Positions 24,977-34,219 of a stretch of 64,000 nt of DNA are shown here, one piece after another (the stretch's first letter is position 1; each line of letters begins with the position of its first letter). Location: assembly GCA_035607415.1 (NCBI GenBank), contig DATNAQ010000126.1, forward strand, positions 1 through 64,000, given 5' to 3'. The translations under genes and the position numbers were made by a program. This stretch comes from JAQBQH01 sp035607415. GTDB taxonomy: Bacteria; Myxococcota_A; Polyangia; Palsa-1104. The notes beneath the pieces were generated by a model. The model made no database searches. It was not told the DNA's origin and worked only from the letters and a program-made list of their open reading frames with translations.

Positions 24977-25478
24977 AGTGGATGCCGGTGATCTCTTCGG
25001 TCGACTCGATCTGATCTTCGGTCACTTCCGCGAACTCCGCTTCCATCTCGACGACGACCTCTTCGAGATAGAGCGGGTGCTGCGAGCGGCGGCGCTCGCC
25101 GTCGCGGCGCTCCTGCTTGGCGGCGCGCACGCTCGGGCGGCCGACCGCTTCGGCGCGGCGATCGCCCCAGCGGCGCTCGCGCGCCAGGCGCATCTTGAGG
25201 CCGTCGAGGCTGCGCGGCGGCGGGTCCATCTTGTCGGCGGCGGCGACGCAGTTGTGACAGAGGACGATCCAGCGGCCCCCCGGCGCGTTGCCGCGCACGC
25301 CGAGCTCGAAGTGGCGCAAATGCGACAAGCGGCGATCTTCGCACGCCGCGCAGACGGCTCCGGAGCCGACGGGGCGCGCCTTGCACCATGCGGCGTAACA
25401 GCGCGGGCAGCGGCCGCGTCGTAGCGAAGCCTCGACGGGCGGCTCTCCGCACCCGCCACAGCGGACGAGCGTTTCCAT
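24954..25478 (-). CDS. Cys-rich zinc-cluster protein of unknown function
   Basis: A 174-residue protein starting at ATG 25478. Cys pairs at about 7/10 (CGGC), 24/27 with 32 (CPRCYAAWC), 43/46 (CAAC) and CHNC near residue 78 could bind two or three zinc ions. The second half is charged and ends with an acidic tail (EEVVVEMEAEFAEVTEDQIE) followed by TGIHFKIALPE. The IVLCHNC segment recalls a broken HNH or treble-clef motif, but no catalytic His-Asn pair is visible. It may bind nucleic acid or protein. Convergent with the upstream plus-strand gene. Confidence 0.6.
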   Translation of the reverse strand: METLVRCGGCGEPPVEASLRRGRCPRCYAAWCKARPVGSGAVCAACEDRRLSHLRHFELGVRGNAPGGRWIVLCHNCVAAADKMDPPPRSLDGLKMRLARERRWGDRRAEAVGRPSVRAAKQERRDGERRRSQHPLYLEEVVVEMEAEFAEVTEDQIESTEEITGIHFKIALPE

Positions 25479-25589
25479 TGTTCGTTGGTAAACCGGGTTC
25501 GCGAGACGCGCAAAAATTTGCTCTCGGCGGGACGATCCGCCGCCGCGGGAGCCGAAACCCCCGGCCTGGGGCTTGCTCCTCGATCCGGC

Positions 25590-26741
25590 ATGCGCGCCCG
25601 GATGGCGACGGTGGTGGCGGCGATGGTGGCGATCGTCGCCGGATGCAGCGGATCGGGGCCGCGCACCACGTCGTCGACGGTGACGGGGGACGATCCGCTG
25701 GCCCAGCCGGAGCAGCCGTTCACCACCGAATCCTTGCCGGGCATGATCGTCACCGCCTGGCCGCTGCCGCTGGCGCGCGGCGCCAATGGCTGGCTCCTGC
25801 CGTTCTCCGACGGCGGCGAGGTCCACGTACGCTTCGTCGGCGACGACGGCTCGCGCGCCGACCGCGTCGTCGACAGCGGCACGCTCGTCGGCACCGCCGC
25901 GCTCGACGACGGCTTCGCGCTCGCCGTCACGTCGGGCGGCAGCGCGCGCGTGCACTTCCTCGCCGGCGACGGCAGCGACGACGTCGTCACGCTCGAGCTC
26001 GGCGGCGACGCGGTTCCCGGCATCGCCAGCGACGGCACGCGCGTGCTCATCGCCGCCACCACCGGCGGCGATGTCGCCGCCGAAGGGCCGACGCCGCTCT
26101 ACGCCGGGCTCGCCATCGTCGATCGCGCCGGCGCGCAGACGATCGCGCTCGGCAGCGTGCACGCCGCGCCGGCGCCGTGGGGCGATCGGCAGGGCTTCAT
26201 CGTCGGCGGCACGCTGCTCGTCGACGGCAGCGGCGACGTCGCGCCGGTGCCCGGCCGCCAGGTGCGCGACGCGCGCGTCTTCCGCCAGGCGCAGGCTGCC
26301 GGCGCGCAGCCGACGAGCGACATCCTCTCGCTCGACGGCGACCGCTGGCGCGCCGTCGGCGGGCTGGTCGGCTGGGCCGGGCGCACGGGCGACGGCGCCG
26401 CGCTCGAGCTGGTGGCGCTCGACGGCAGCCGCGCGCTGGTGGAGGTGGGAGACGACCTCACACCGCGCTCGCAGCGCGCGCTCCCCTCGACGACGCGCGG
26501 CGACGGCGGTCAGGCGTGGATCGCCGACGTCGCCGGCACGCACGTCGTGTGGGGCGCGACCGTCGAGAACGATCCAGTCTTCGCCATCTTGGACGCGACC
26601 GCGATGAGCGGCGACGGCGGCTTCGTGCGCCTCCGGGGCGCCACCTCGCGCACGACCGTGGTCTCGCCCGGCGCCGCCGGCGTATTACTAGCGTGGACCG
26701 GGGAGGGCGGAACGGTGCGTTACACCGTCCTCGGATGGTAA
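25590..26741 (+). CDS. secreted lipoprotein, probably beta-rich, function unknown
   Basis: A 383-residue protein. The start at ATG 25590 (MRARMATVVAAMVAIVAGC) gives a lipoprotein signal with the lipidated Cys in VAGC; an earlier in-frame ATG would add 35 residues without such a signal. The mature protein is almost free of Lys and consists of short beta-type segments rich in Gly, Asp, Ala and Val (VHVRFVGDDGS, GTLVGTAALDDGFALAV, GTRVLIAATTGGD), as in beta-propellers. No catalytic motif is recognised. It is probably displayed in the periplasm or on the surface. Confidence 0.6.
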   Translation: MRARMATVVAAMVAIVAGCSGSGPRTTSSTVTGDDPLAQPEQPFTTESLPGMIVTAWPLPLARGANGWLLPFSDGGEVHVRFVGDDGSRADRVVDSGTLVGTAALDDGFALAVTSGGSARVHFLAGDGSDDVVTLELGGDAVPGIASDGTRVLIAATTGGDVAAEGPTPLYAGLAIVDRAGAQTIALGSVHAAPAPWGDRQGFIVGGTLLVDGSGDVAPVPGRQVRDARVFRQAQAAGAQPTSDILSLDGDRWRAVGGLVGWAGRTGDGAALELVALDGSRALVEVGDDLTPRSQRALPSTTRGDGGQAWIADVAGTHVVWGATVENDPVFAILDATAMSGDGGFVRLRGATSRTTVVSPGAAGVLLAWTGEGGTVRYTVLGW

Positions 26742-26779
26742 CGACTGCAGCGTAAGCTAGCTTGCGAGCGACGAATTTC

Positions 26780-26808
26780 TTGAACCCTACGATCGAGCGT
26801 GGTAACTC
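26780..26808 (+). promoter_or_regulatory. weak candidate promoter of the mre operon
   Basis: TTGAAC (four of six to the -35 consensus) is followed after 17 nt by TAACTC, a poor -10. It lies about 75 nt upstream of mreB, in a 140-nt gap that is less GC-rich than its surroundings and also contains CTATATG at 26837-26843. The gap also holds an imperfect palindrome around AAGCTAGCTT. The position is plausible; the exact boxes are uncertain. Confidence 0.25.
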
Positions 26809-26881
26809 ACAATGCAAAGACACACGCGCGCGATCCCTATATGCAGGGTGAGCACGCGATGCCGATAGATGGAGAGAGCGC

Positions 26882-27916
<1,035 letters not shown>

Positions 27917-27935
27917 GCCGTAGGAGGTGGCGTCC

Positions 27936-28847
27936 TTGACGCTGACGCGCAGAGCACGAGAGCTCGTCATCGTCGCGACGCTGCTTGCGGTACCGGTCCT
28001 GTTTTTGCGCGCCAACCTCGCTGCGACCGATCACCTGAATGTCGTCGACCGCGCGATCCTGCGCGTGTCGGCGCCGCTGCAGGCGGGCATCACCGGCCTG
28101 GTGCACGGGATCGGCAGCGGCTGGAACAACTACATCGCGCTCGTGCACGTCAAAGCCGACAACGCCCGGCTCACCGACGAGAACGCGCGGCTGCGCGCCG
28201 AATTGATCGCGGCCAGGAATGCGGCCGGACGCGAGGGCGACCTCGAGAAGCTGCTCGTGTTGCGCTCGTCGCTGCAGTTCGACACCATCGCGGCGCGCGT
28301 GATCGCCGTCGAGACCTCGGCGTTCTTTCGCGTCGTGCGCATCAAGCTCGATCGCGGCGGCGACGAGGTCAAGCCGGGCATGGCGGTGATCGCGTCGGCG
28401 GGTATCGTCGGTCGCGTGCAGCGCGTGTTCGGCAGTTGGTGCGATGTGCTCCTCGCCGCCGATCCGAAATCGTCGATCGACGTCGTGGTCGCGCGCACCG
28501 GCGGGCGCGGCGTGCTCAAGGGCGTGGCCGGCAGCGATCGCTACAAGACGCGCATCGAGTATCTCGAGCGCAAGGACGAAGCGGCCGAAGGCGACCTCAT
28601 CGTCACGAGCGGCCTCGGCGGCTTCTTCCCGCGCGATCTTCCCGTCGGCAAGGTCGTGAAGGTCGACCGGCATGGCTTCGGCCTGTACCAGGAGGTCGAG
28701 GTCCAGCCGGTCGTCGACTTCGGCAAGATCCGTGACGTGCTCGTGGTGGTGCCGCGCGACGCGCAGCCGGCGGGGCCGACGCCCGAGGCGATCGCGCCGC
28801 CCGACAAGGCGCCGGCGGAGCCGAGCAAGTCGGAGCCGGCGAAATGA
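27936..28847 (+). CDS. mreC: rod-shape-determining protein MreC (TTG start)
   Basis: A 303-residue bitopic protein. TTG 27936 is chosen because a perfect AGGAGG lies eight bases ahead; the in-frame GTG at 27927 falls inside that ribosome site. A membrane helix (LVIVATLLAVPVLFLRANLA) is followed by a coiled coil (VKADNARLTDENARLRAELI) and the beta-barrel domain (ETSAFFRVVRIKLDRGG, VKPGMAVIASAGIVGRV, DLIVTSGLGGFFPRDLPVG). A Pro/Ala/Glu-rich tail ends the protein. MreC links cytoplasmic MreB to the periplasmic wall synthases. It is 19 nt after mreB and overlaps mreD by four bases. Confidence 0.95.
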   Translation: MTLTRRARELVIVATLLAVPVLFLRANLAATDHLNVVDRAILRVSAPLQAGITGLVHGIGSGWNNYIALVHVKADNARLTDENARLRAELIAARNAAGREGDLEKLLVLRSSLQFDTIAARVIAVETSAFFRVVRIKLDRGGDEVKPGMAVIASAGIVGRVQRVFGSWCDVLLAADPKSSIDVVVARTGGRGVLKGVAGSDRYKTRIEYLERKDEAAEGDLIVTSGLGGFFPRDLPVGKVVKVDRHGFGLYQEVEVQPVVDFGKIRDVLVVVPRDAQPAGPTPEAIAPPDKAPAEPSKSEPAK

Positions 28848-29371
28848 GCGCGCAGCGCGCGATCGTGATGATCCTGGCGACCTACGTCGGGCTCATCGTC
28901 ACCTCGTCGCTGCAGGCGCTGTCGCCGTGGCCGGTATCTACGATCCCGACGCCGGAGGTGGCGCTGCTCGTCGTCTTGTACCTCGGCCTCGGCGGGCGCG
29001 GCACGGCGCCGGCGCACCTCGGCGTGGCGCTGGCGATCGGCTATCTCGCCGATCTGTTCGCGGGCTCGCCCAAGGGTCTCGAGTCGCTCACGCTCGGCAT
29101 CGCCATGCTGCTGGCGCGCGCGGCGTCGTCGCGGCTCGACGTGGCGACGCCGTGGCACACGATGGTGATCGCGCTCGTCGCGGCGCTGGCGCACGGCCTT
29201 CTGCAGCTGGCGATCTCGTCGTCGCTGTACGCGGGCAACGCGGCGGCGGCGCTGCGCCTGGTGCCGACGACGGCTCTGACCACCGCGCTCGTGGCACCGC
29301 TCGCGTTTCGCATCCTGCATCGGCTCGATCGGCGGCTGGCCCCCGATCCGGCGCGGCTGAGGATGTCGTGA
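28844..29371 (+). CDS. mreD: rod-shape-determining membrane protein MreD
   Basis: A 175-residue protein with five or six membrane helices (AIVMILATYVGLIVTSSLQ, VALLVVLYLGLGG, LGVALAIGYLADLFAGSP, MVIALVAALAHGLLQLAI, LTTALVAPLAFRIL). GYLADLFAGSPKGLES matches the MreD signature D-x-x-x-G-x-x-x-G. It joins MreC, RodA and PBP2 in the elongasome. The start overlaps mreC (ATGA) and its TGA opens the repeated intergenic element that separates it from mrdA. Confidence 0.92.
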   Translation: MSAQRAIVMILATYVGLIVTSSLQALSPWPVSTIPTPEVALLVVLYLGLGGRGTAPAHLGVALAIGYLADLFAGSPKGLESLTLGIAMLLARAASSRLDVATPWHTMVIALVAALAHGLLQLAISSSLYAGNAAAALRLVPTTALTTALVAPLAFRILHRLDRRLAPDPARLRMS

Positions 29372-29450
29372 ACGAGCGTCAGCGAGCGAACGTGAGCGCC
29401 CGGCCCGCAGGGCCAGCGGATCGATTGGGCTCGTGCACCTGCAAGGTGCG
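29369..29450 (+). repeat. dispersed intergenic repeat, copy A (mreD/mrdA)
   Basis: The element starts inside the mreD stop codon. Its first 56 bases match copy B (61853 on) at 51 positions. It contains direct GAGCG/GAACG units, a GGCCC-GCA-GGGCC hairpin, the block CAGCGGATCGA, and a second hairpin GCACC-TGCAA-GGTGC that ends four bases before the mrdA start codon. The two hairpins lie in the leader between co-transcribed genes, so an effect on translation of the PBP2 gene is possible. Confidence 0.75.
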
Positions 29451-29453
29451 CGC

Positions 29454-31421
29454 ATGACCAAGTCGCGCCTCACGCCGCGCGCCAAGGGCACGCACGCGCC
29501 GCCGCGACGGTTCGCGTGGGCGCAGGTCTCCGTCGCCGCCTGCTTCCTCGTGCTCATCGGCCGCCTGTATCAGCTGCAGGTGATGTCGGGCGAGTACTAC
29601 ATGCGCAAGAGCGCCGACAACTTCGTCAAGGAGCTCGAGCTGCCGGCGACGCGCGGACAGATCCGCGACAGCAAGGGGCGCGTGCTCGTCGACAATCGCC
29701 CCGCGTACAACGTCTACATCACGCCGCGCTTCTTCAACACCGACGGCCTGACGAAGCTGAAGAAGTATCTCGAGCTCTCGGACGATCAGGCGACCGCGCT
29801 CGAGGTCAAGATCGCGTCCAAGCGCGGGCTCGATCGCTTCCGCCAGATGCTCGCGTTCGAGGACATCACGCGCGATCAGATGGCGCTGCTCGAGTCGGAG
29901 AAGAACGATCTGCCCGGCGTGGCGGTGCAGGCGGTGGCGCATCGCAACTATCCGCACGGGCAGCTGGCCGCGCACGTGCTCGGCTACATGAACCAGATCA
30001 CGCCCGAGGAGCTCGCCGATCGGCGGCAGCGCGCCGACACGCTCAACTATCACCTCGGCGATTATGTCGGGCGCGCCGGTCTCGAGCGGCAATGGGAGTC
30101 GTTCTTGCGCGGCAAGGACGGCATCGAGCGCATCGTCGTCGACGCCAAGGGGCAGCGCAAAGACTCGGCGGAGCTGGAGACGCTGCTGGGCGGGCCGCAG
30201 CGCTCGGAGCCACAGCCGGGCAACGATCTGGTCACGTCGATCGATCTCGATCTGCAAGAGGCGACCGAGGCCGCGCTCGCCAAGCACAAGGCGGGCGCCG
30301 CTGCCGTCGTCGAGGTCGACACCGGGCGCGTGCTCGCGCTGGCGTCGTGGCCCGAGCCCGATCCGAACGTGCTCACCGGGCGGCTGACGCGCGCCGAGGC
30401 GGCCGCGCTCAACGACGATCCGCTGCGCCCGATGATGGACAAGGCGCTGCGCGAGAACTACTTCCCCGGCTCGACGTTCAAGATCGTCCCGACCATCGCG
30501 GCGCTCGAGGATCACCTCGTCGATCCCGACGCCATCATCACCTGCTACGGCGGGCTGCGCTTCGGCAAGCGCATGTTCCACTGCGCCGAGACCCACGGAA
30601 AGCTCGACCTGCACTTCGCGCTCGCCGAGTCGTGCGACGTCTACTACTACGAGCTCGGCCAGACGCTCGGCCTCGATCGCATGGCGCGCGTCGCGCGCGA
30701 CCTCGGCTACGGCGAGCCGACCGGCATCGGGCTCAACGCCGAGTCGCCCGGCCTGGTGCCGTCGATGGACTTCTACAAGCGCATGCCCGGCGGGTTCCAG
30801 AAGGGCTTTTTGCTCAACACGGCGATCGGGCAGGGCGACGTCAAAGCGACCGTCTTGCAGGTGGCGATGGCCTACGCGGCGATCGCCAACGGCGGCAAGC
30901 TCTGGGTGCCGCAGATCGTCGAGCGCGTGCAATCGCCCGACGGCACCACGCTGCAGGAGTTTCCGCCGCGCCTGCGCCGTCAGATCGCGGCATCGGCCGA
31001 TACGCTGCAGAAGGTGCGCTCGGCGCTGCACGACACGGTGAACCACCCGAAGGGCTCGGCGTGGGCCGCGCGCGTGCCCGGCCTCGACGTGTCGGGCAAG
31101 ACCGGCACCGCGCAGGTGGGCAAGAACCACAAGGAGGGCGCCGAGGGCGACGAGAACAACAGCCACTCGTGGTTCGCCAGCTTCGCGCCGTCGCAGAAGC
31201 CGGAGATCGCGGTGGTGGTGCTCGTCGAGCACGGCGGCTTCGGCGCCAAGGCGTCGGCGCCGACGGCGATGGAGATCTACGAGGCCTACTTCCACAAGCC
31301 GCACTACGAGCTGCCGAAGAAGAAGCGGCCGGCGCACCAGGACGAAGAGCAGACGGCGGCGACCGACGAGGCGACGACGCAGACGGCGGCGGCGGCGGCG
31401 CCGAGCGGCGAATGGCACTAG
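29454..31421 (+). CDS. mrdA: penicillin-binding protein 2 (elongasome transpeptidase)
   Basis: A 655-residue class B PBP, near the usual 620-650. A membrane anchor lies at about residues 22-40 (VSVAACFLVLIGRLYQLQV), then the dimerisation domain with ELPATRGQIRDSKGRVL. Transpeptidase motifs: SxxK at S340 (PGSTFKIV), SxN-like SCD (AESCDVYYYELG) and KTG at K549 (VSGKTGTAQVG). The SCD triad in place of SxN is notable though Cys/Asp variants are known in PBP2 proteins. It cross-links lateral-wall peptidoglycan made by RodA. The C-terminus is a low-complexity Thr/Ala/Glu tail. ATG 29454 is preferred over GTG 29433, which lies inside the repeat. Confidence 0.95.
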   Translation: MTKSRLTPRAKGTHAPPRRFAWAQVSVAACFLVLIGRLYQLQVMSGEYYMRKSADNFVKELELPATRGQIRDSKGRVLVDNRPAYNVYITPRFFNTDGLTKLKKYLELSDDQATALEVKIASKRGLDRFRQMLAFEDITRDQMALLESEKNDLPGVAVQAVAHRNYPHGQLAAHVLGYMNQITPEELADRRQRADTLNYHLGDYVGRAGLERQWESFLRGKDGIERIVVDAKGQRKDSAELETLLGGPQRSEPQPGNDLVTSIDLDLQEATEAALAKHKAGAAAVVEVDTGRVLALASWPEPDPNVLTGRLTRAEAAALNDDPLRPMMDKALRENYFPGSTFKIVPTIAALEDHLVDPDAIITCYGGLRFGKRMFHCAETHGKLDLHFALAESCDVYYYELGQTLGLDRMARVARDLGYGEPTGIGLNAESPGLVPSMDFYKRMPGGFQKGFLLNTAIGQGDVKATVLQVAMAYAAIANGGKLWVPQIVERVQSPDGTTLQEFPPRLRRQIAASADTLQKVRSALHDTVNHPKGSAWAARVPGLDVSGKTGTAQVGKNHKEGAEGDENNSHSWFASFAPSQKPEIAVVVLVEHGGFGAKASAPTAMEIYEAYFHKPHYELPKKKRPAHQDEEQTAATDEATTQTAAAAAPSGEWH

Positions 31422-31428
31422 CGGGCGC

Positions 31429-32532
31429 ATGGCGCTGACCGCGTTCCGCAAGCTGCGGACGAAGTTCGATTGGCCGCTGTTCGGCGCGATCCTGGCGATC
31501 GTCGCCATTGGCCTGGTGAACCTGTACTCGGCCACGCGCGTGGCGCCGAAGGGGCTCTATCAGAACCAGCTCGTCTGGTTTTCCGTCGGTGGCGTGCTGT
31601 TCATGGTCACCGCGGCGAGCGACTATCGTCTGTTCGAGCGGCTGGCGTACGCCATCTACGGCGTGGGCATCGTGCTGCTCATCGCGGTGCTCATCGGCGG
31701 CAAGACGGTGAAGGGCTCGTCGCGCTGGCTCGGCTTCGGGCCGTTCGGGATCCAGCCGTCGGAGCTGGCGAAGATCGCGGTGATCATGGGGCTGGCGAAA
31801 TTGTTCGCCGGCGATCCGATGGATCTGGCGCTGCGGCCGTGGCGCTACCTGTTGTCGGCGCTGGCGTTGATGGGCGTGCCGATGCTGCTCATCATGAAGC
31901 AGCCCGATCTCGGCACCGCGCTCATCCTGTATCTGATCGCGACCACGATCATCATGGTCGTGTCGCTGCAGCTGCACGTGAAGCTGATTACGCTCGGAGG
32001 CGAGCTGCTGGTCGGCACGGTGTTCTTCTTGTTCAAGCTGCACGGGTACCAGAAGAAGCGCCTGTTGACCTTCATCGATCCGTCGCTCGATCCGTCCGGG
32101 GCGGGGTGGCACGCGCGACAGGCCATCTTTGCCGTCGGAAGCGGGCGCTGGACCGGCAAGGGCTGGCTGCACGGGACCCAGAATCAGCTGCAGTTTCTGC
32201 CCGAGCACTGGACCGATTTTCCGTTCGCGGTGTTCGCCGAGGAGTGGGGCTTCGTCGGCTGCGCGATCTTGATCGGCTGTTACCTGTTCTTGATCTTGTG
32301 GGCGCTGAACCTGGCGGCCGAGGCGCGCGATCGCTTCGCCGAGACGTTGTGCGTCGGGTGCGCGGCGCTGCTGTTCTGGCATGTCTTCTTCAACATCGGC
32401 ATGGTGGCGGGGATCCTGCCCGTCGTCGGTGTGACGCTGCCGCTCATCAGCTACGGCGGATCGTCGCTTTTGACGGTGATGGTGTGCCTCGGGCTCATCA
32501 TGAACGTGTCGATCCGCCGTTACTCGTACTGA
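31429..32532 (+). CDS. rodA: RodA peptidoglycan glycosyltransferase (SEDS family)
   Basis: A 367-residue polytopic membrane protein of typical RodA length. SEDS landmarks: SRWLGFGPFGIQPSELAKI, KQPDLGTALILYL, the large periplasmic loop with HARQAIFAVGSGRWTGKGWL, QLQFLPEHWTDFPFAVFAEEWGF (containing the essential W and D/E region), and GVTLPLISYGGSSLL near the end. It polymerises lipid II for the lateral wall together with PBP2. It is seven bases downstream of mrdA and completes the elongasome operon. Confidence 0.95.
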   Translation: MALTAFRKLRTKFDWPLFGAILAIVAIGLVNLYSATRVAPKGLYQNQLVWFSVGGVLFMVTAASDYRLFERLAYAIYGVGIVLLIAVLIGGKTVKGSSRWLGFGPFGIQPSELAKIAVIMGLAKLFAGDPMDLALRPWRYLLSALALMGVPMLLIMKQPDLGTALILYLIATTIIMVVSLQLHVKLITLGGELLVGTVFFLFKLHGYQKKRLLTFIDPSLDPSGAGWHARQAIFAVGSGRWTGKGWLHGTQNQLQFLPEHWTDFPFAVFAEEWGFVGCAILIGCYLFLILWALNLAAEARDRFAETLCVGCAALLFWHVFFNIGMVAGILPVVGVTLPLISYGGSSLLTVMVCLGLIMNVSIRRYSY

Positions 32533-32593
32533 CGCGAGCTCCGACGCGGAACTTTTTCGCGCGCCGGGCGGAGTAAGAGGGTAGGAGGCAGAC

Positions 32594-33030
32594 ATGCGAA
32601 CCGCCCTCGTGTTGACGATGGTCCTGTGCGCCGGTGGCGTGCGCGCGGCGGAGCCGACCGATGCGGAGGCGTCGCGACTGGTGGAGCTGGCGACGGTCGC
32701 GCACAAGCACGCGCAGCAGACGAAGGATCCGAAGGACTACGAGGCGGCGGCGGCGCTGTACGAGAAGTACTTCGCGCGGCCGGTGCATCCCGAGGAGCCC
32801 GCGATGAGCTTCTACTTTGCGGAGCTGCTGTTCAATCAGCAGCGTTACGAAGAGGCCGTCCCACCGAGGTGCGCGTCGCGCGCGGCGAGGTCGCGGTGCA
32901 CAACGCGCTCGGCGAGCGCACGCTGTGGGCGGGCGAGGTCGCGCGCGCCCGCGTCGGTGCCGCTCCGCGCCGCATCGAGCGCATCGTCCCCATCGTCCTC
33001 GAAGGCACCCCCGAGATTCAGGAGCGCTAA
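32594..33030 (+). pseudogene. chimeric remnant: TPR-protein N-terminus joined out of frame to a FecR-like C-terminus
   Basis: From ATG 32594 (AGGAGG upstream) the frame encodes a signal peptide (MRTALVLTMVLCAGGVRA) and a TPR-like helix pair ending SFYFAELLFNQQRYEEAV at about 32860. After that the frame turns into Arg/Ser-rich nonsense to 33061. In the +2 frame the DNA from about 32863 reads EVRVARGEVAVHNALGE, then LWAGEVARARVG and IVPIVLEGTPEIQER, stopping at 33030; this resembles the end of a FecR-like protein. The simplest reading is a deletion that fused two genes out of frame. A sequencing error in one unusual gene is the alternative. Confidence 0.6.
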
Positions 33031-33278
33031 TCGGCGTCGCCGCCGTCGTCGGGCTGCGTGAGATCGCGCGGCGGCGGCGCCAGATCGCGCGGCACCGACA
33101 GATCCTCGTTCGGGCACACCACCACGCGCTGCGGCCCGCAATGGCAGGCACTGTAGAAGCAGGCCTCTTCGGTCGCGTCGCAGCTCACGCCGCTCTGGTA
33201 GTAATCCGCGCACGGCGGGCAGCTCACGTCGGGAAAGCAGCCCCCGAGCAGCAACACGAAGACGGCGCGCTTGCCCAT
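33027..33278 (-). CDS. small Cys-rich lipoprotein
   Basis: An 83-residue protein from ATG 33278; a longer version from 33311 would lack a proper signal. MGKRAVFVLLLGGC is a lipoprotein signal. The mature part has eight or more Cys (CFPDVSCPPCADYYQSG, CHCG) likely paired in disulfides, and a C-terminal stalk VPRDLAPPPRDLTQPDDGG of the Asp/Pro type common in myxobacterial lipoproteins. The function is unknown. It converges on the chimeric remnant with a four-base overlap. Confidence 0.6.
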   Translation of the reverse strand: MGKRAVFVLLLGGCFPDVSCPPCADYYQSGVSCDATEEACFYSACHCGPQRVVVCPNEDLSVPRDLAPPPRDLTQPDDGGDAD

Positions 33279-33366
33279 GCCCGCGCTGACAGCAAGTGCC
33301 GGGCCGATCACGAACCCCGCGATTCCTCACGATCGCGCGCGCCGCAATCCGGACGCGCGGATCAGC

Positions 33367-34191
33367 CTACCGGAAGCCGGCCGCGTTCCACTTCTTGATC
33401 GTGTCCTTCACCAGCGCGTCGACCTTCGCCACCACCTTCTTGTAGTACTCGTCCGCCTTCTTCTGATCGAAGTTGGTCGGCCATCCCTGCCCCGGCTTGT
33501 ACAGCGTGATCGACGACGGGAACGGCGTCGCCGCCCACGCGCCCGGCGTCGGATTCGCCGTCGCCATCTCCTTGCCCGCGTACAGCTCCTTGTGCACGAG
33601 CTTGGGATTGATCGCCTGCACGAACGCCGTCTCGTTGATCCCCGCGTGCCCGCCGTCCTCGCCGAACACTTCCTGCGTCACGTCGCTGCACAGGGTCCAC
33701 CAATTGACCATCAGCGTCTGCACGCCGTGCTCGAACGCCACCTCGCGCAACAGCGACTGCAGCACCGCCGTCTGCGGCCCGCCGTGGCCGCTCAGCACCA
33801 CGATGCGGCGAAACCCGTTCTTCACCATGCCGTCGAGGACCGCGTGCATGTAGTTGCGGAACACGTCCTCGGGCACGTGCAGCCCGCCCGGGTAGGGCGC
33901 GAGATCGCCGGTGATGCCGTACGGGATGTGCGGCGCGATCAGCGCATTGACGTCGTCGGCGATGGCGTGCGCGATGGCCACCGGCGCGGTGTTGTCGGCG
34001 CCGTCGTTGATGACGCCGTGCGCCTCCAAGGTACCGACGGTCACGATCACCGTGTCGATGCGCGCCGGCACCAGCTTCTTGAACTCCATCCAGTTCAGGT
34101 CGTTCATGTCGCGCGTCGGCGGCTTCTGCGCCATCGCCGTCGCCGGCCCCGCCAACGTCCCTAATACGATCGCAAGCGTCAGGGTTCGCAT
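33367..34191 (-). CDS. secreted creatininase-family amidohydrolase
   Basis: A 274-residue protein. Creatininase-fold metal residues appear in order: E in VGTLEAHG, D in INDGADNTAP, H in VVLSGHGGPQ, and E in DGGHAGINETA. Family members are cytoplasmic cyclic amidohydrolases or formamide hydrolases; this one carries a signal peptide (MRTLTLAIVLGTLAGPATAMAQ), so it acts in the periplasm or outside. ATG 34191 has AGG nine bases ahead; ATG 34200 would place it directly on that purine run. It is divergent from the GNAT gene with only 28 nt between. The substrate is unknown. Confidence 0.8.
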   Translation of the reverse strand: MRTLTLAIVLGTLAGPATAMAQKPPTRDMNDLNWMEFKKLVPARIDTVIVTVGTLEAHGVINDGADNTAPVAIAHAIADDVNALIAPHIPYGITGDLAPYPGGLHVPEDVFRNYMHAVLDGMVKNGFRRIVVLSGHGGPQTAVLQSLLREVAFEHGVQTLMVNWWTLCSDVTQEVFGEDGGHAGINETAFVQAINPKLVHKELYAGKEMATANPTPGAWAATPFPSSITLYKPGQGWPTNFDQKKADEYYKKVVAKVDALVKDTIKKWNAAGFR

Positions 34192-34219
34192 GCGGCGCAT
34201 CCTATCGTATGCTGAGACG

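Noticed and set aside
26742..26881. Rho-independent terminator around AAGCTAGCTT ahead of mreB
   Set aside because: The palindrome has almost no loop and no T-run follows.
27927..27935. GTG 27927 as mreC start
   Set aside because: The GTG overlaps the AGGAGG ribosome site; TTG 27936 has ideal spacing to it.
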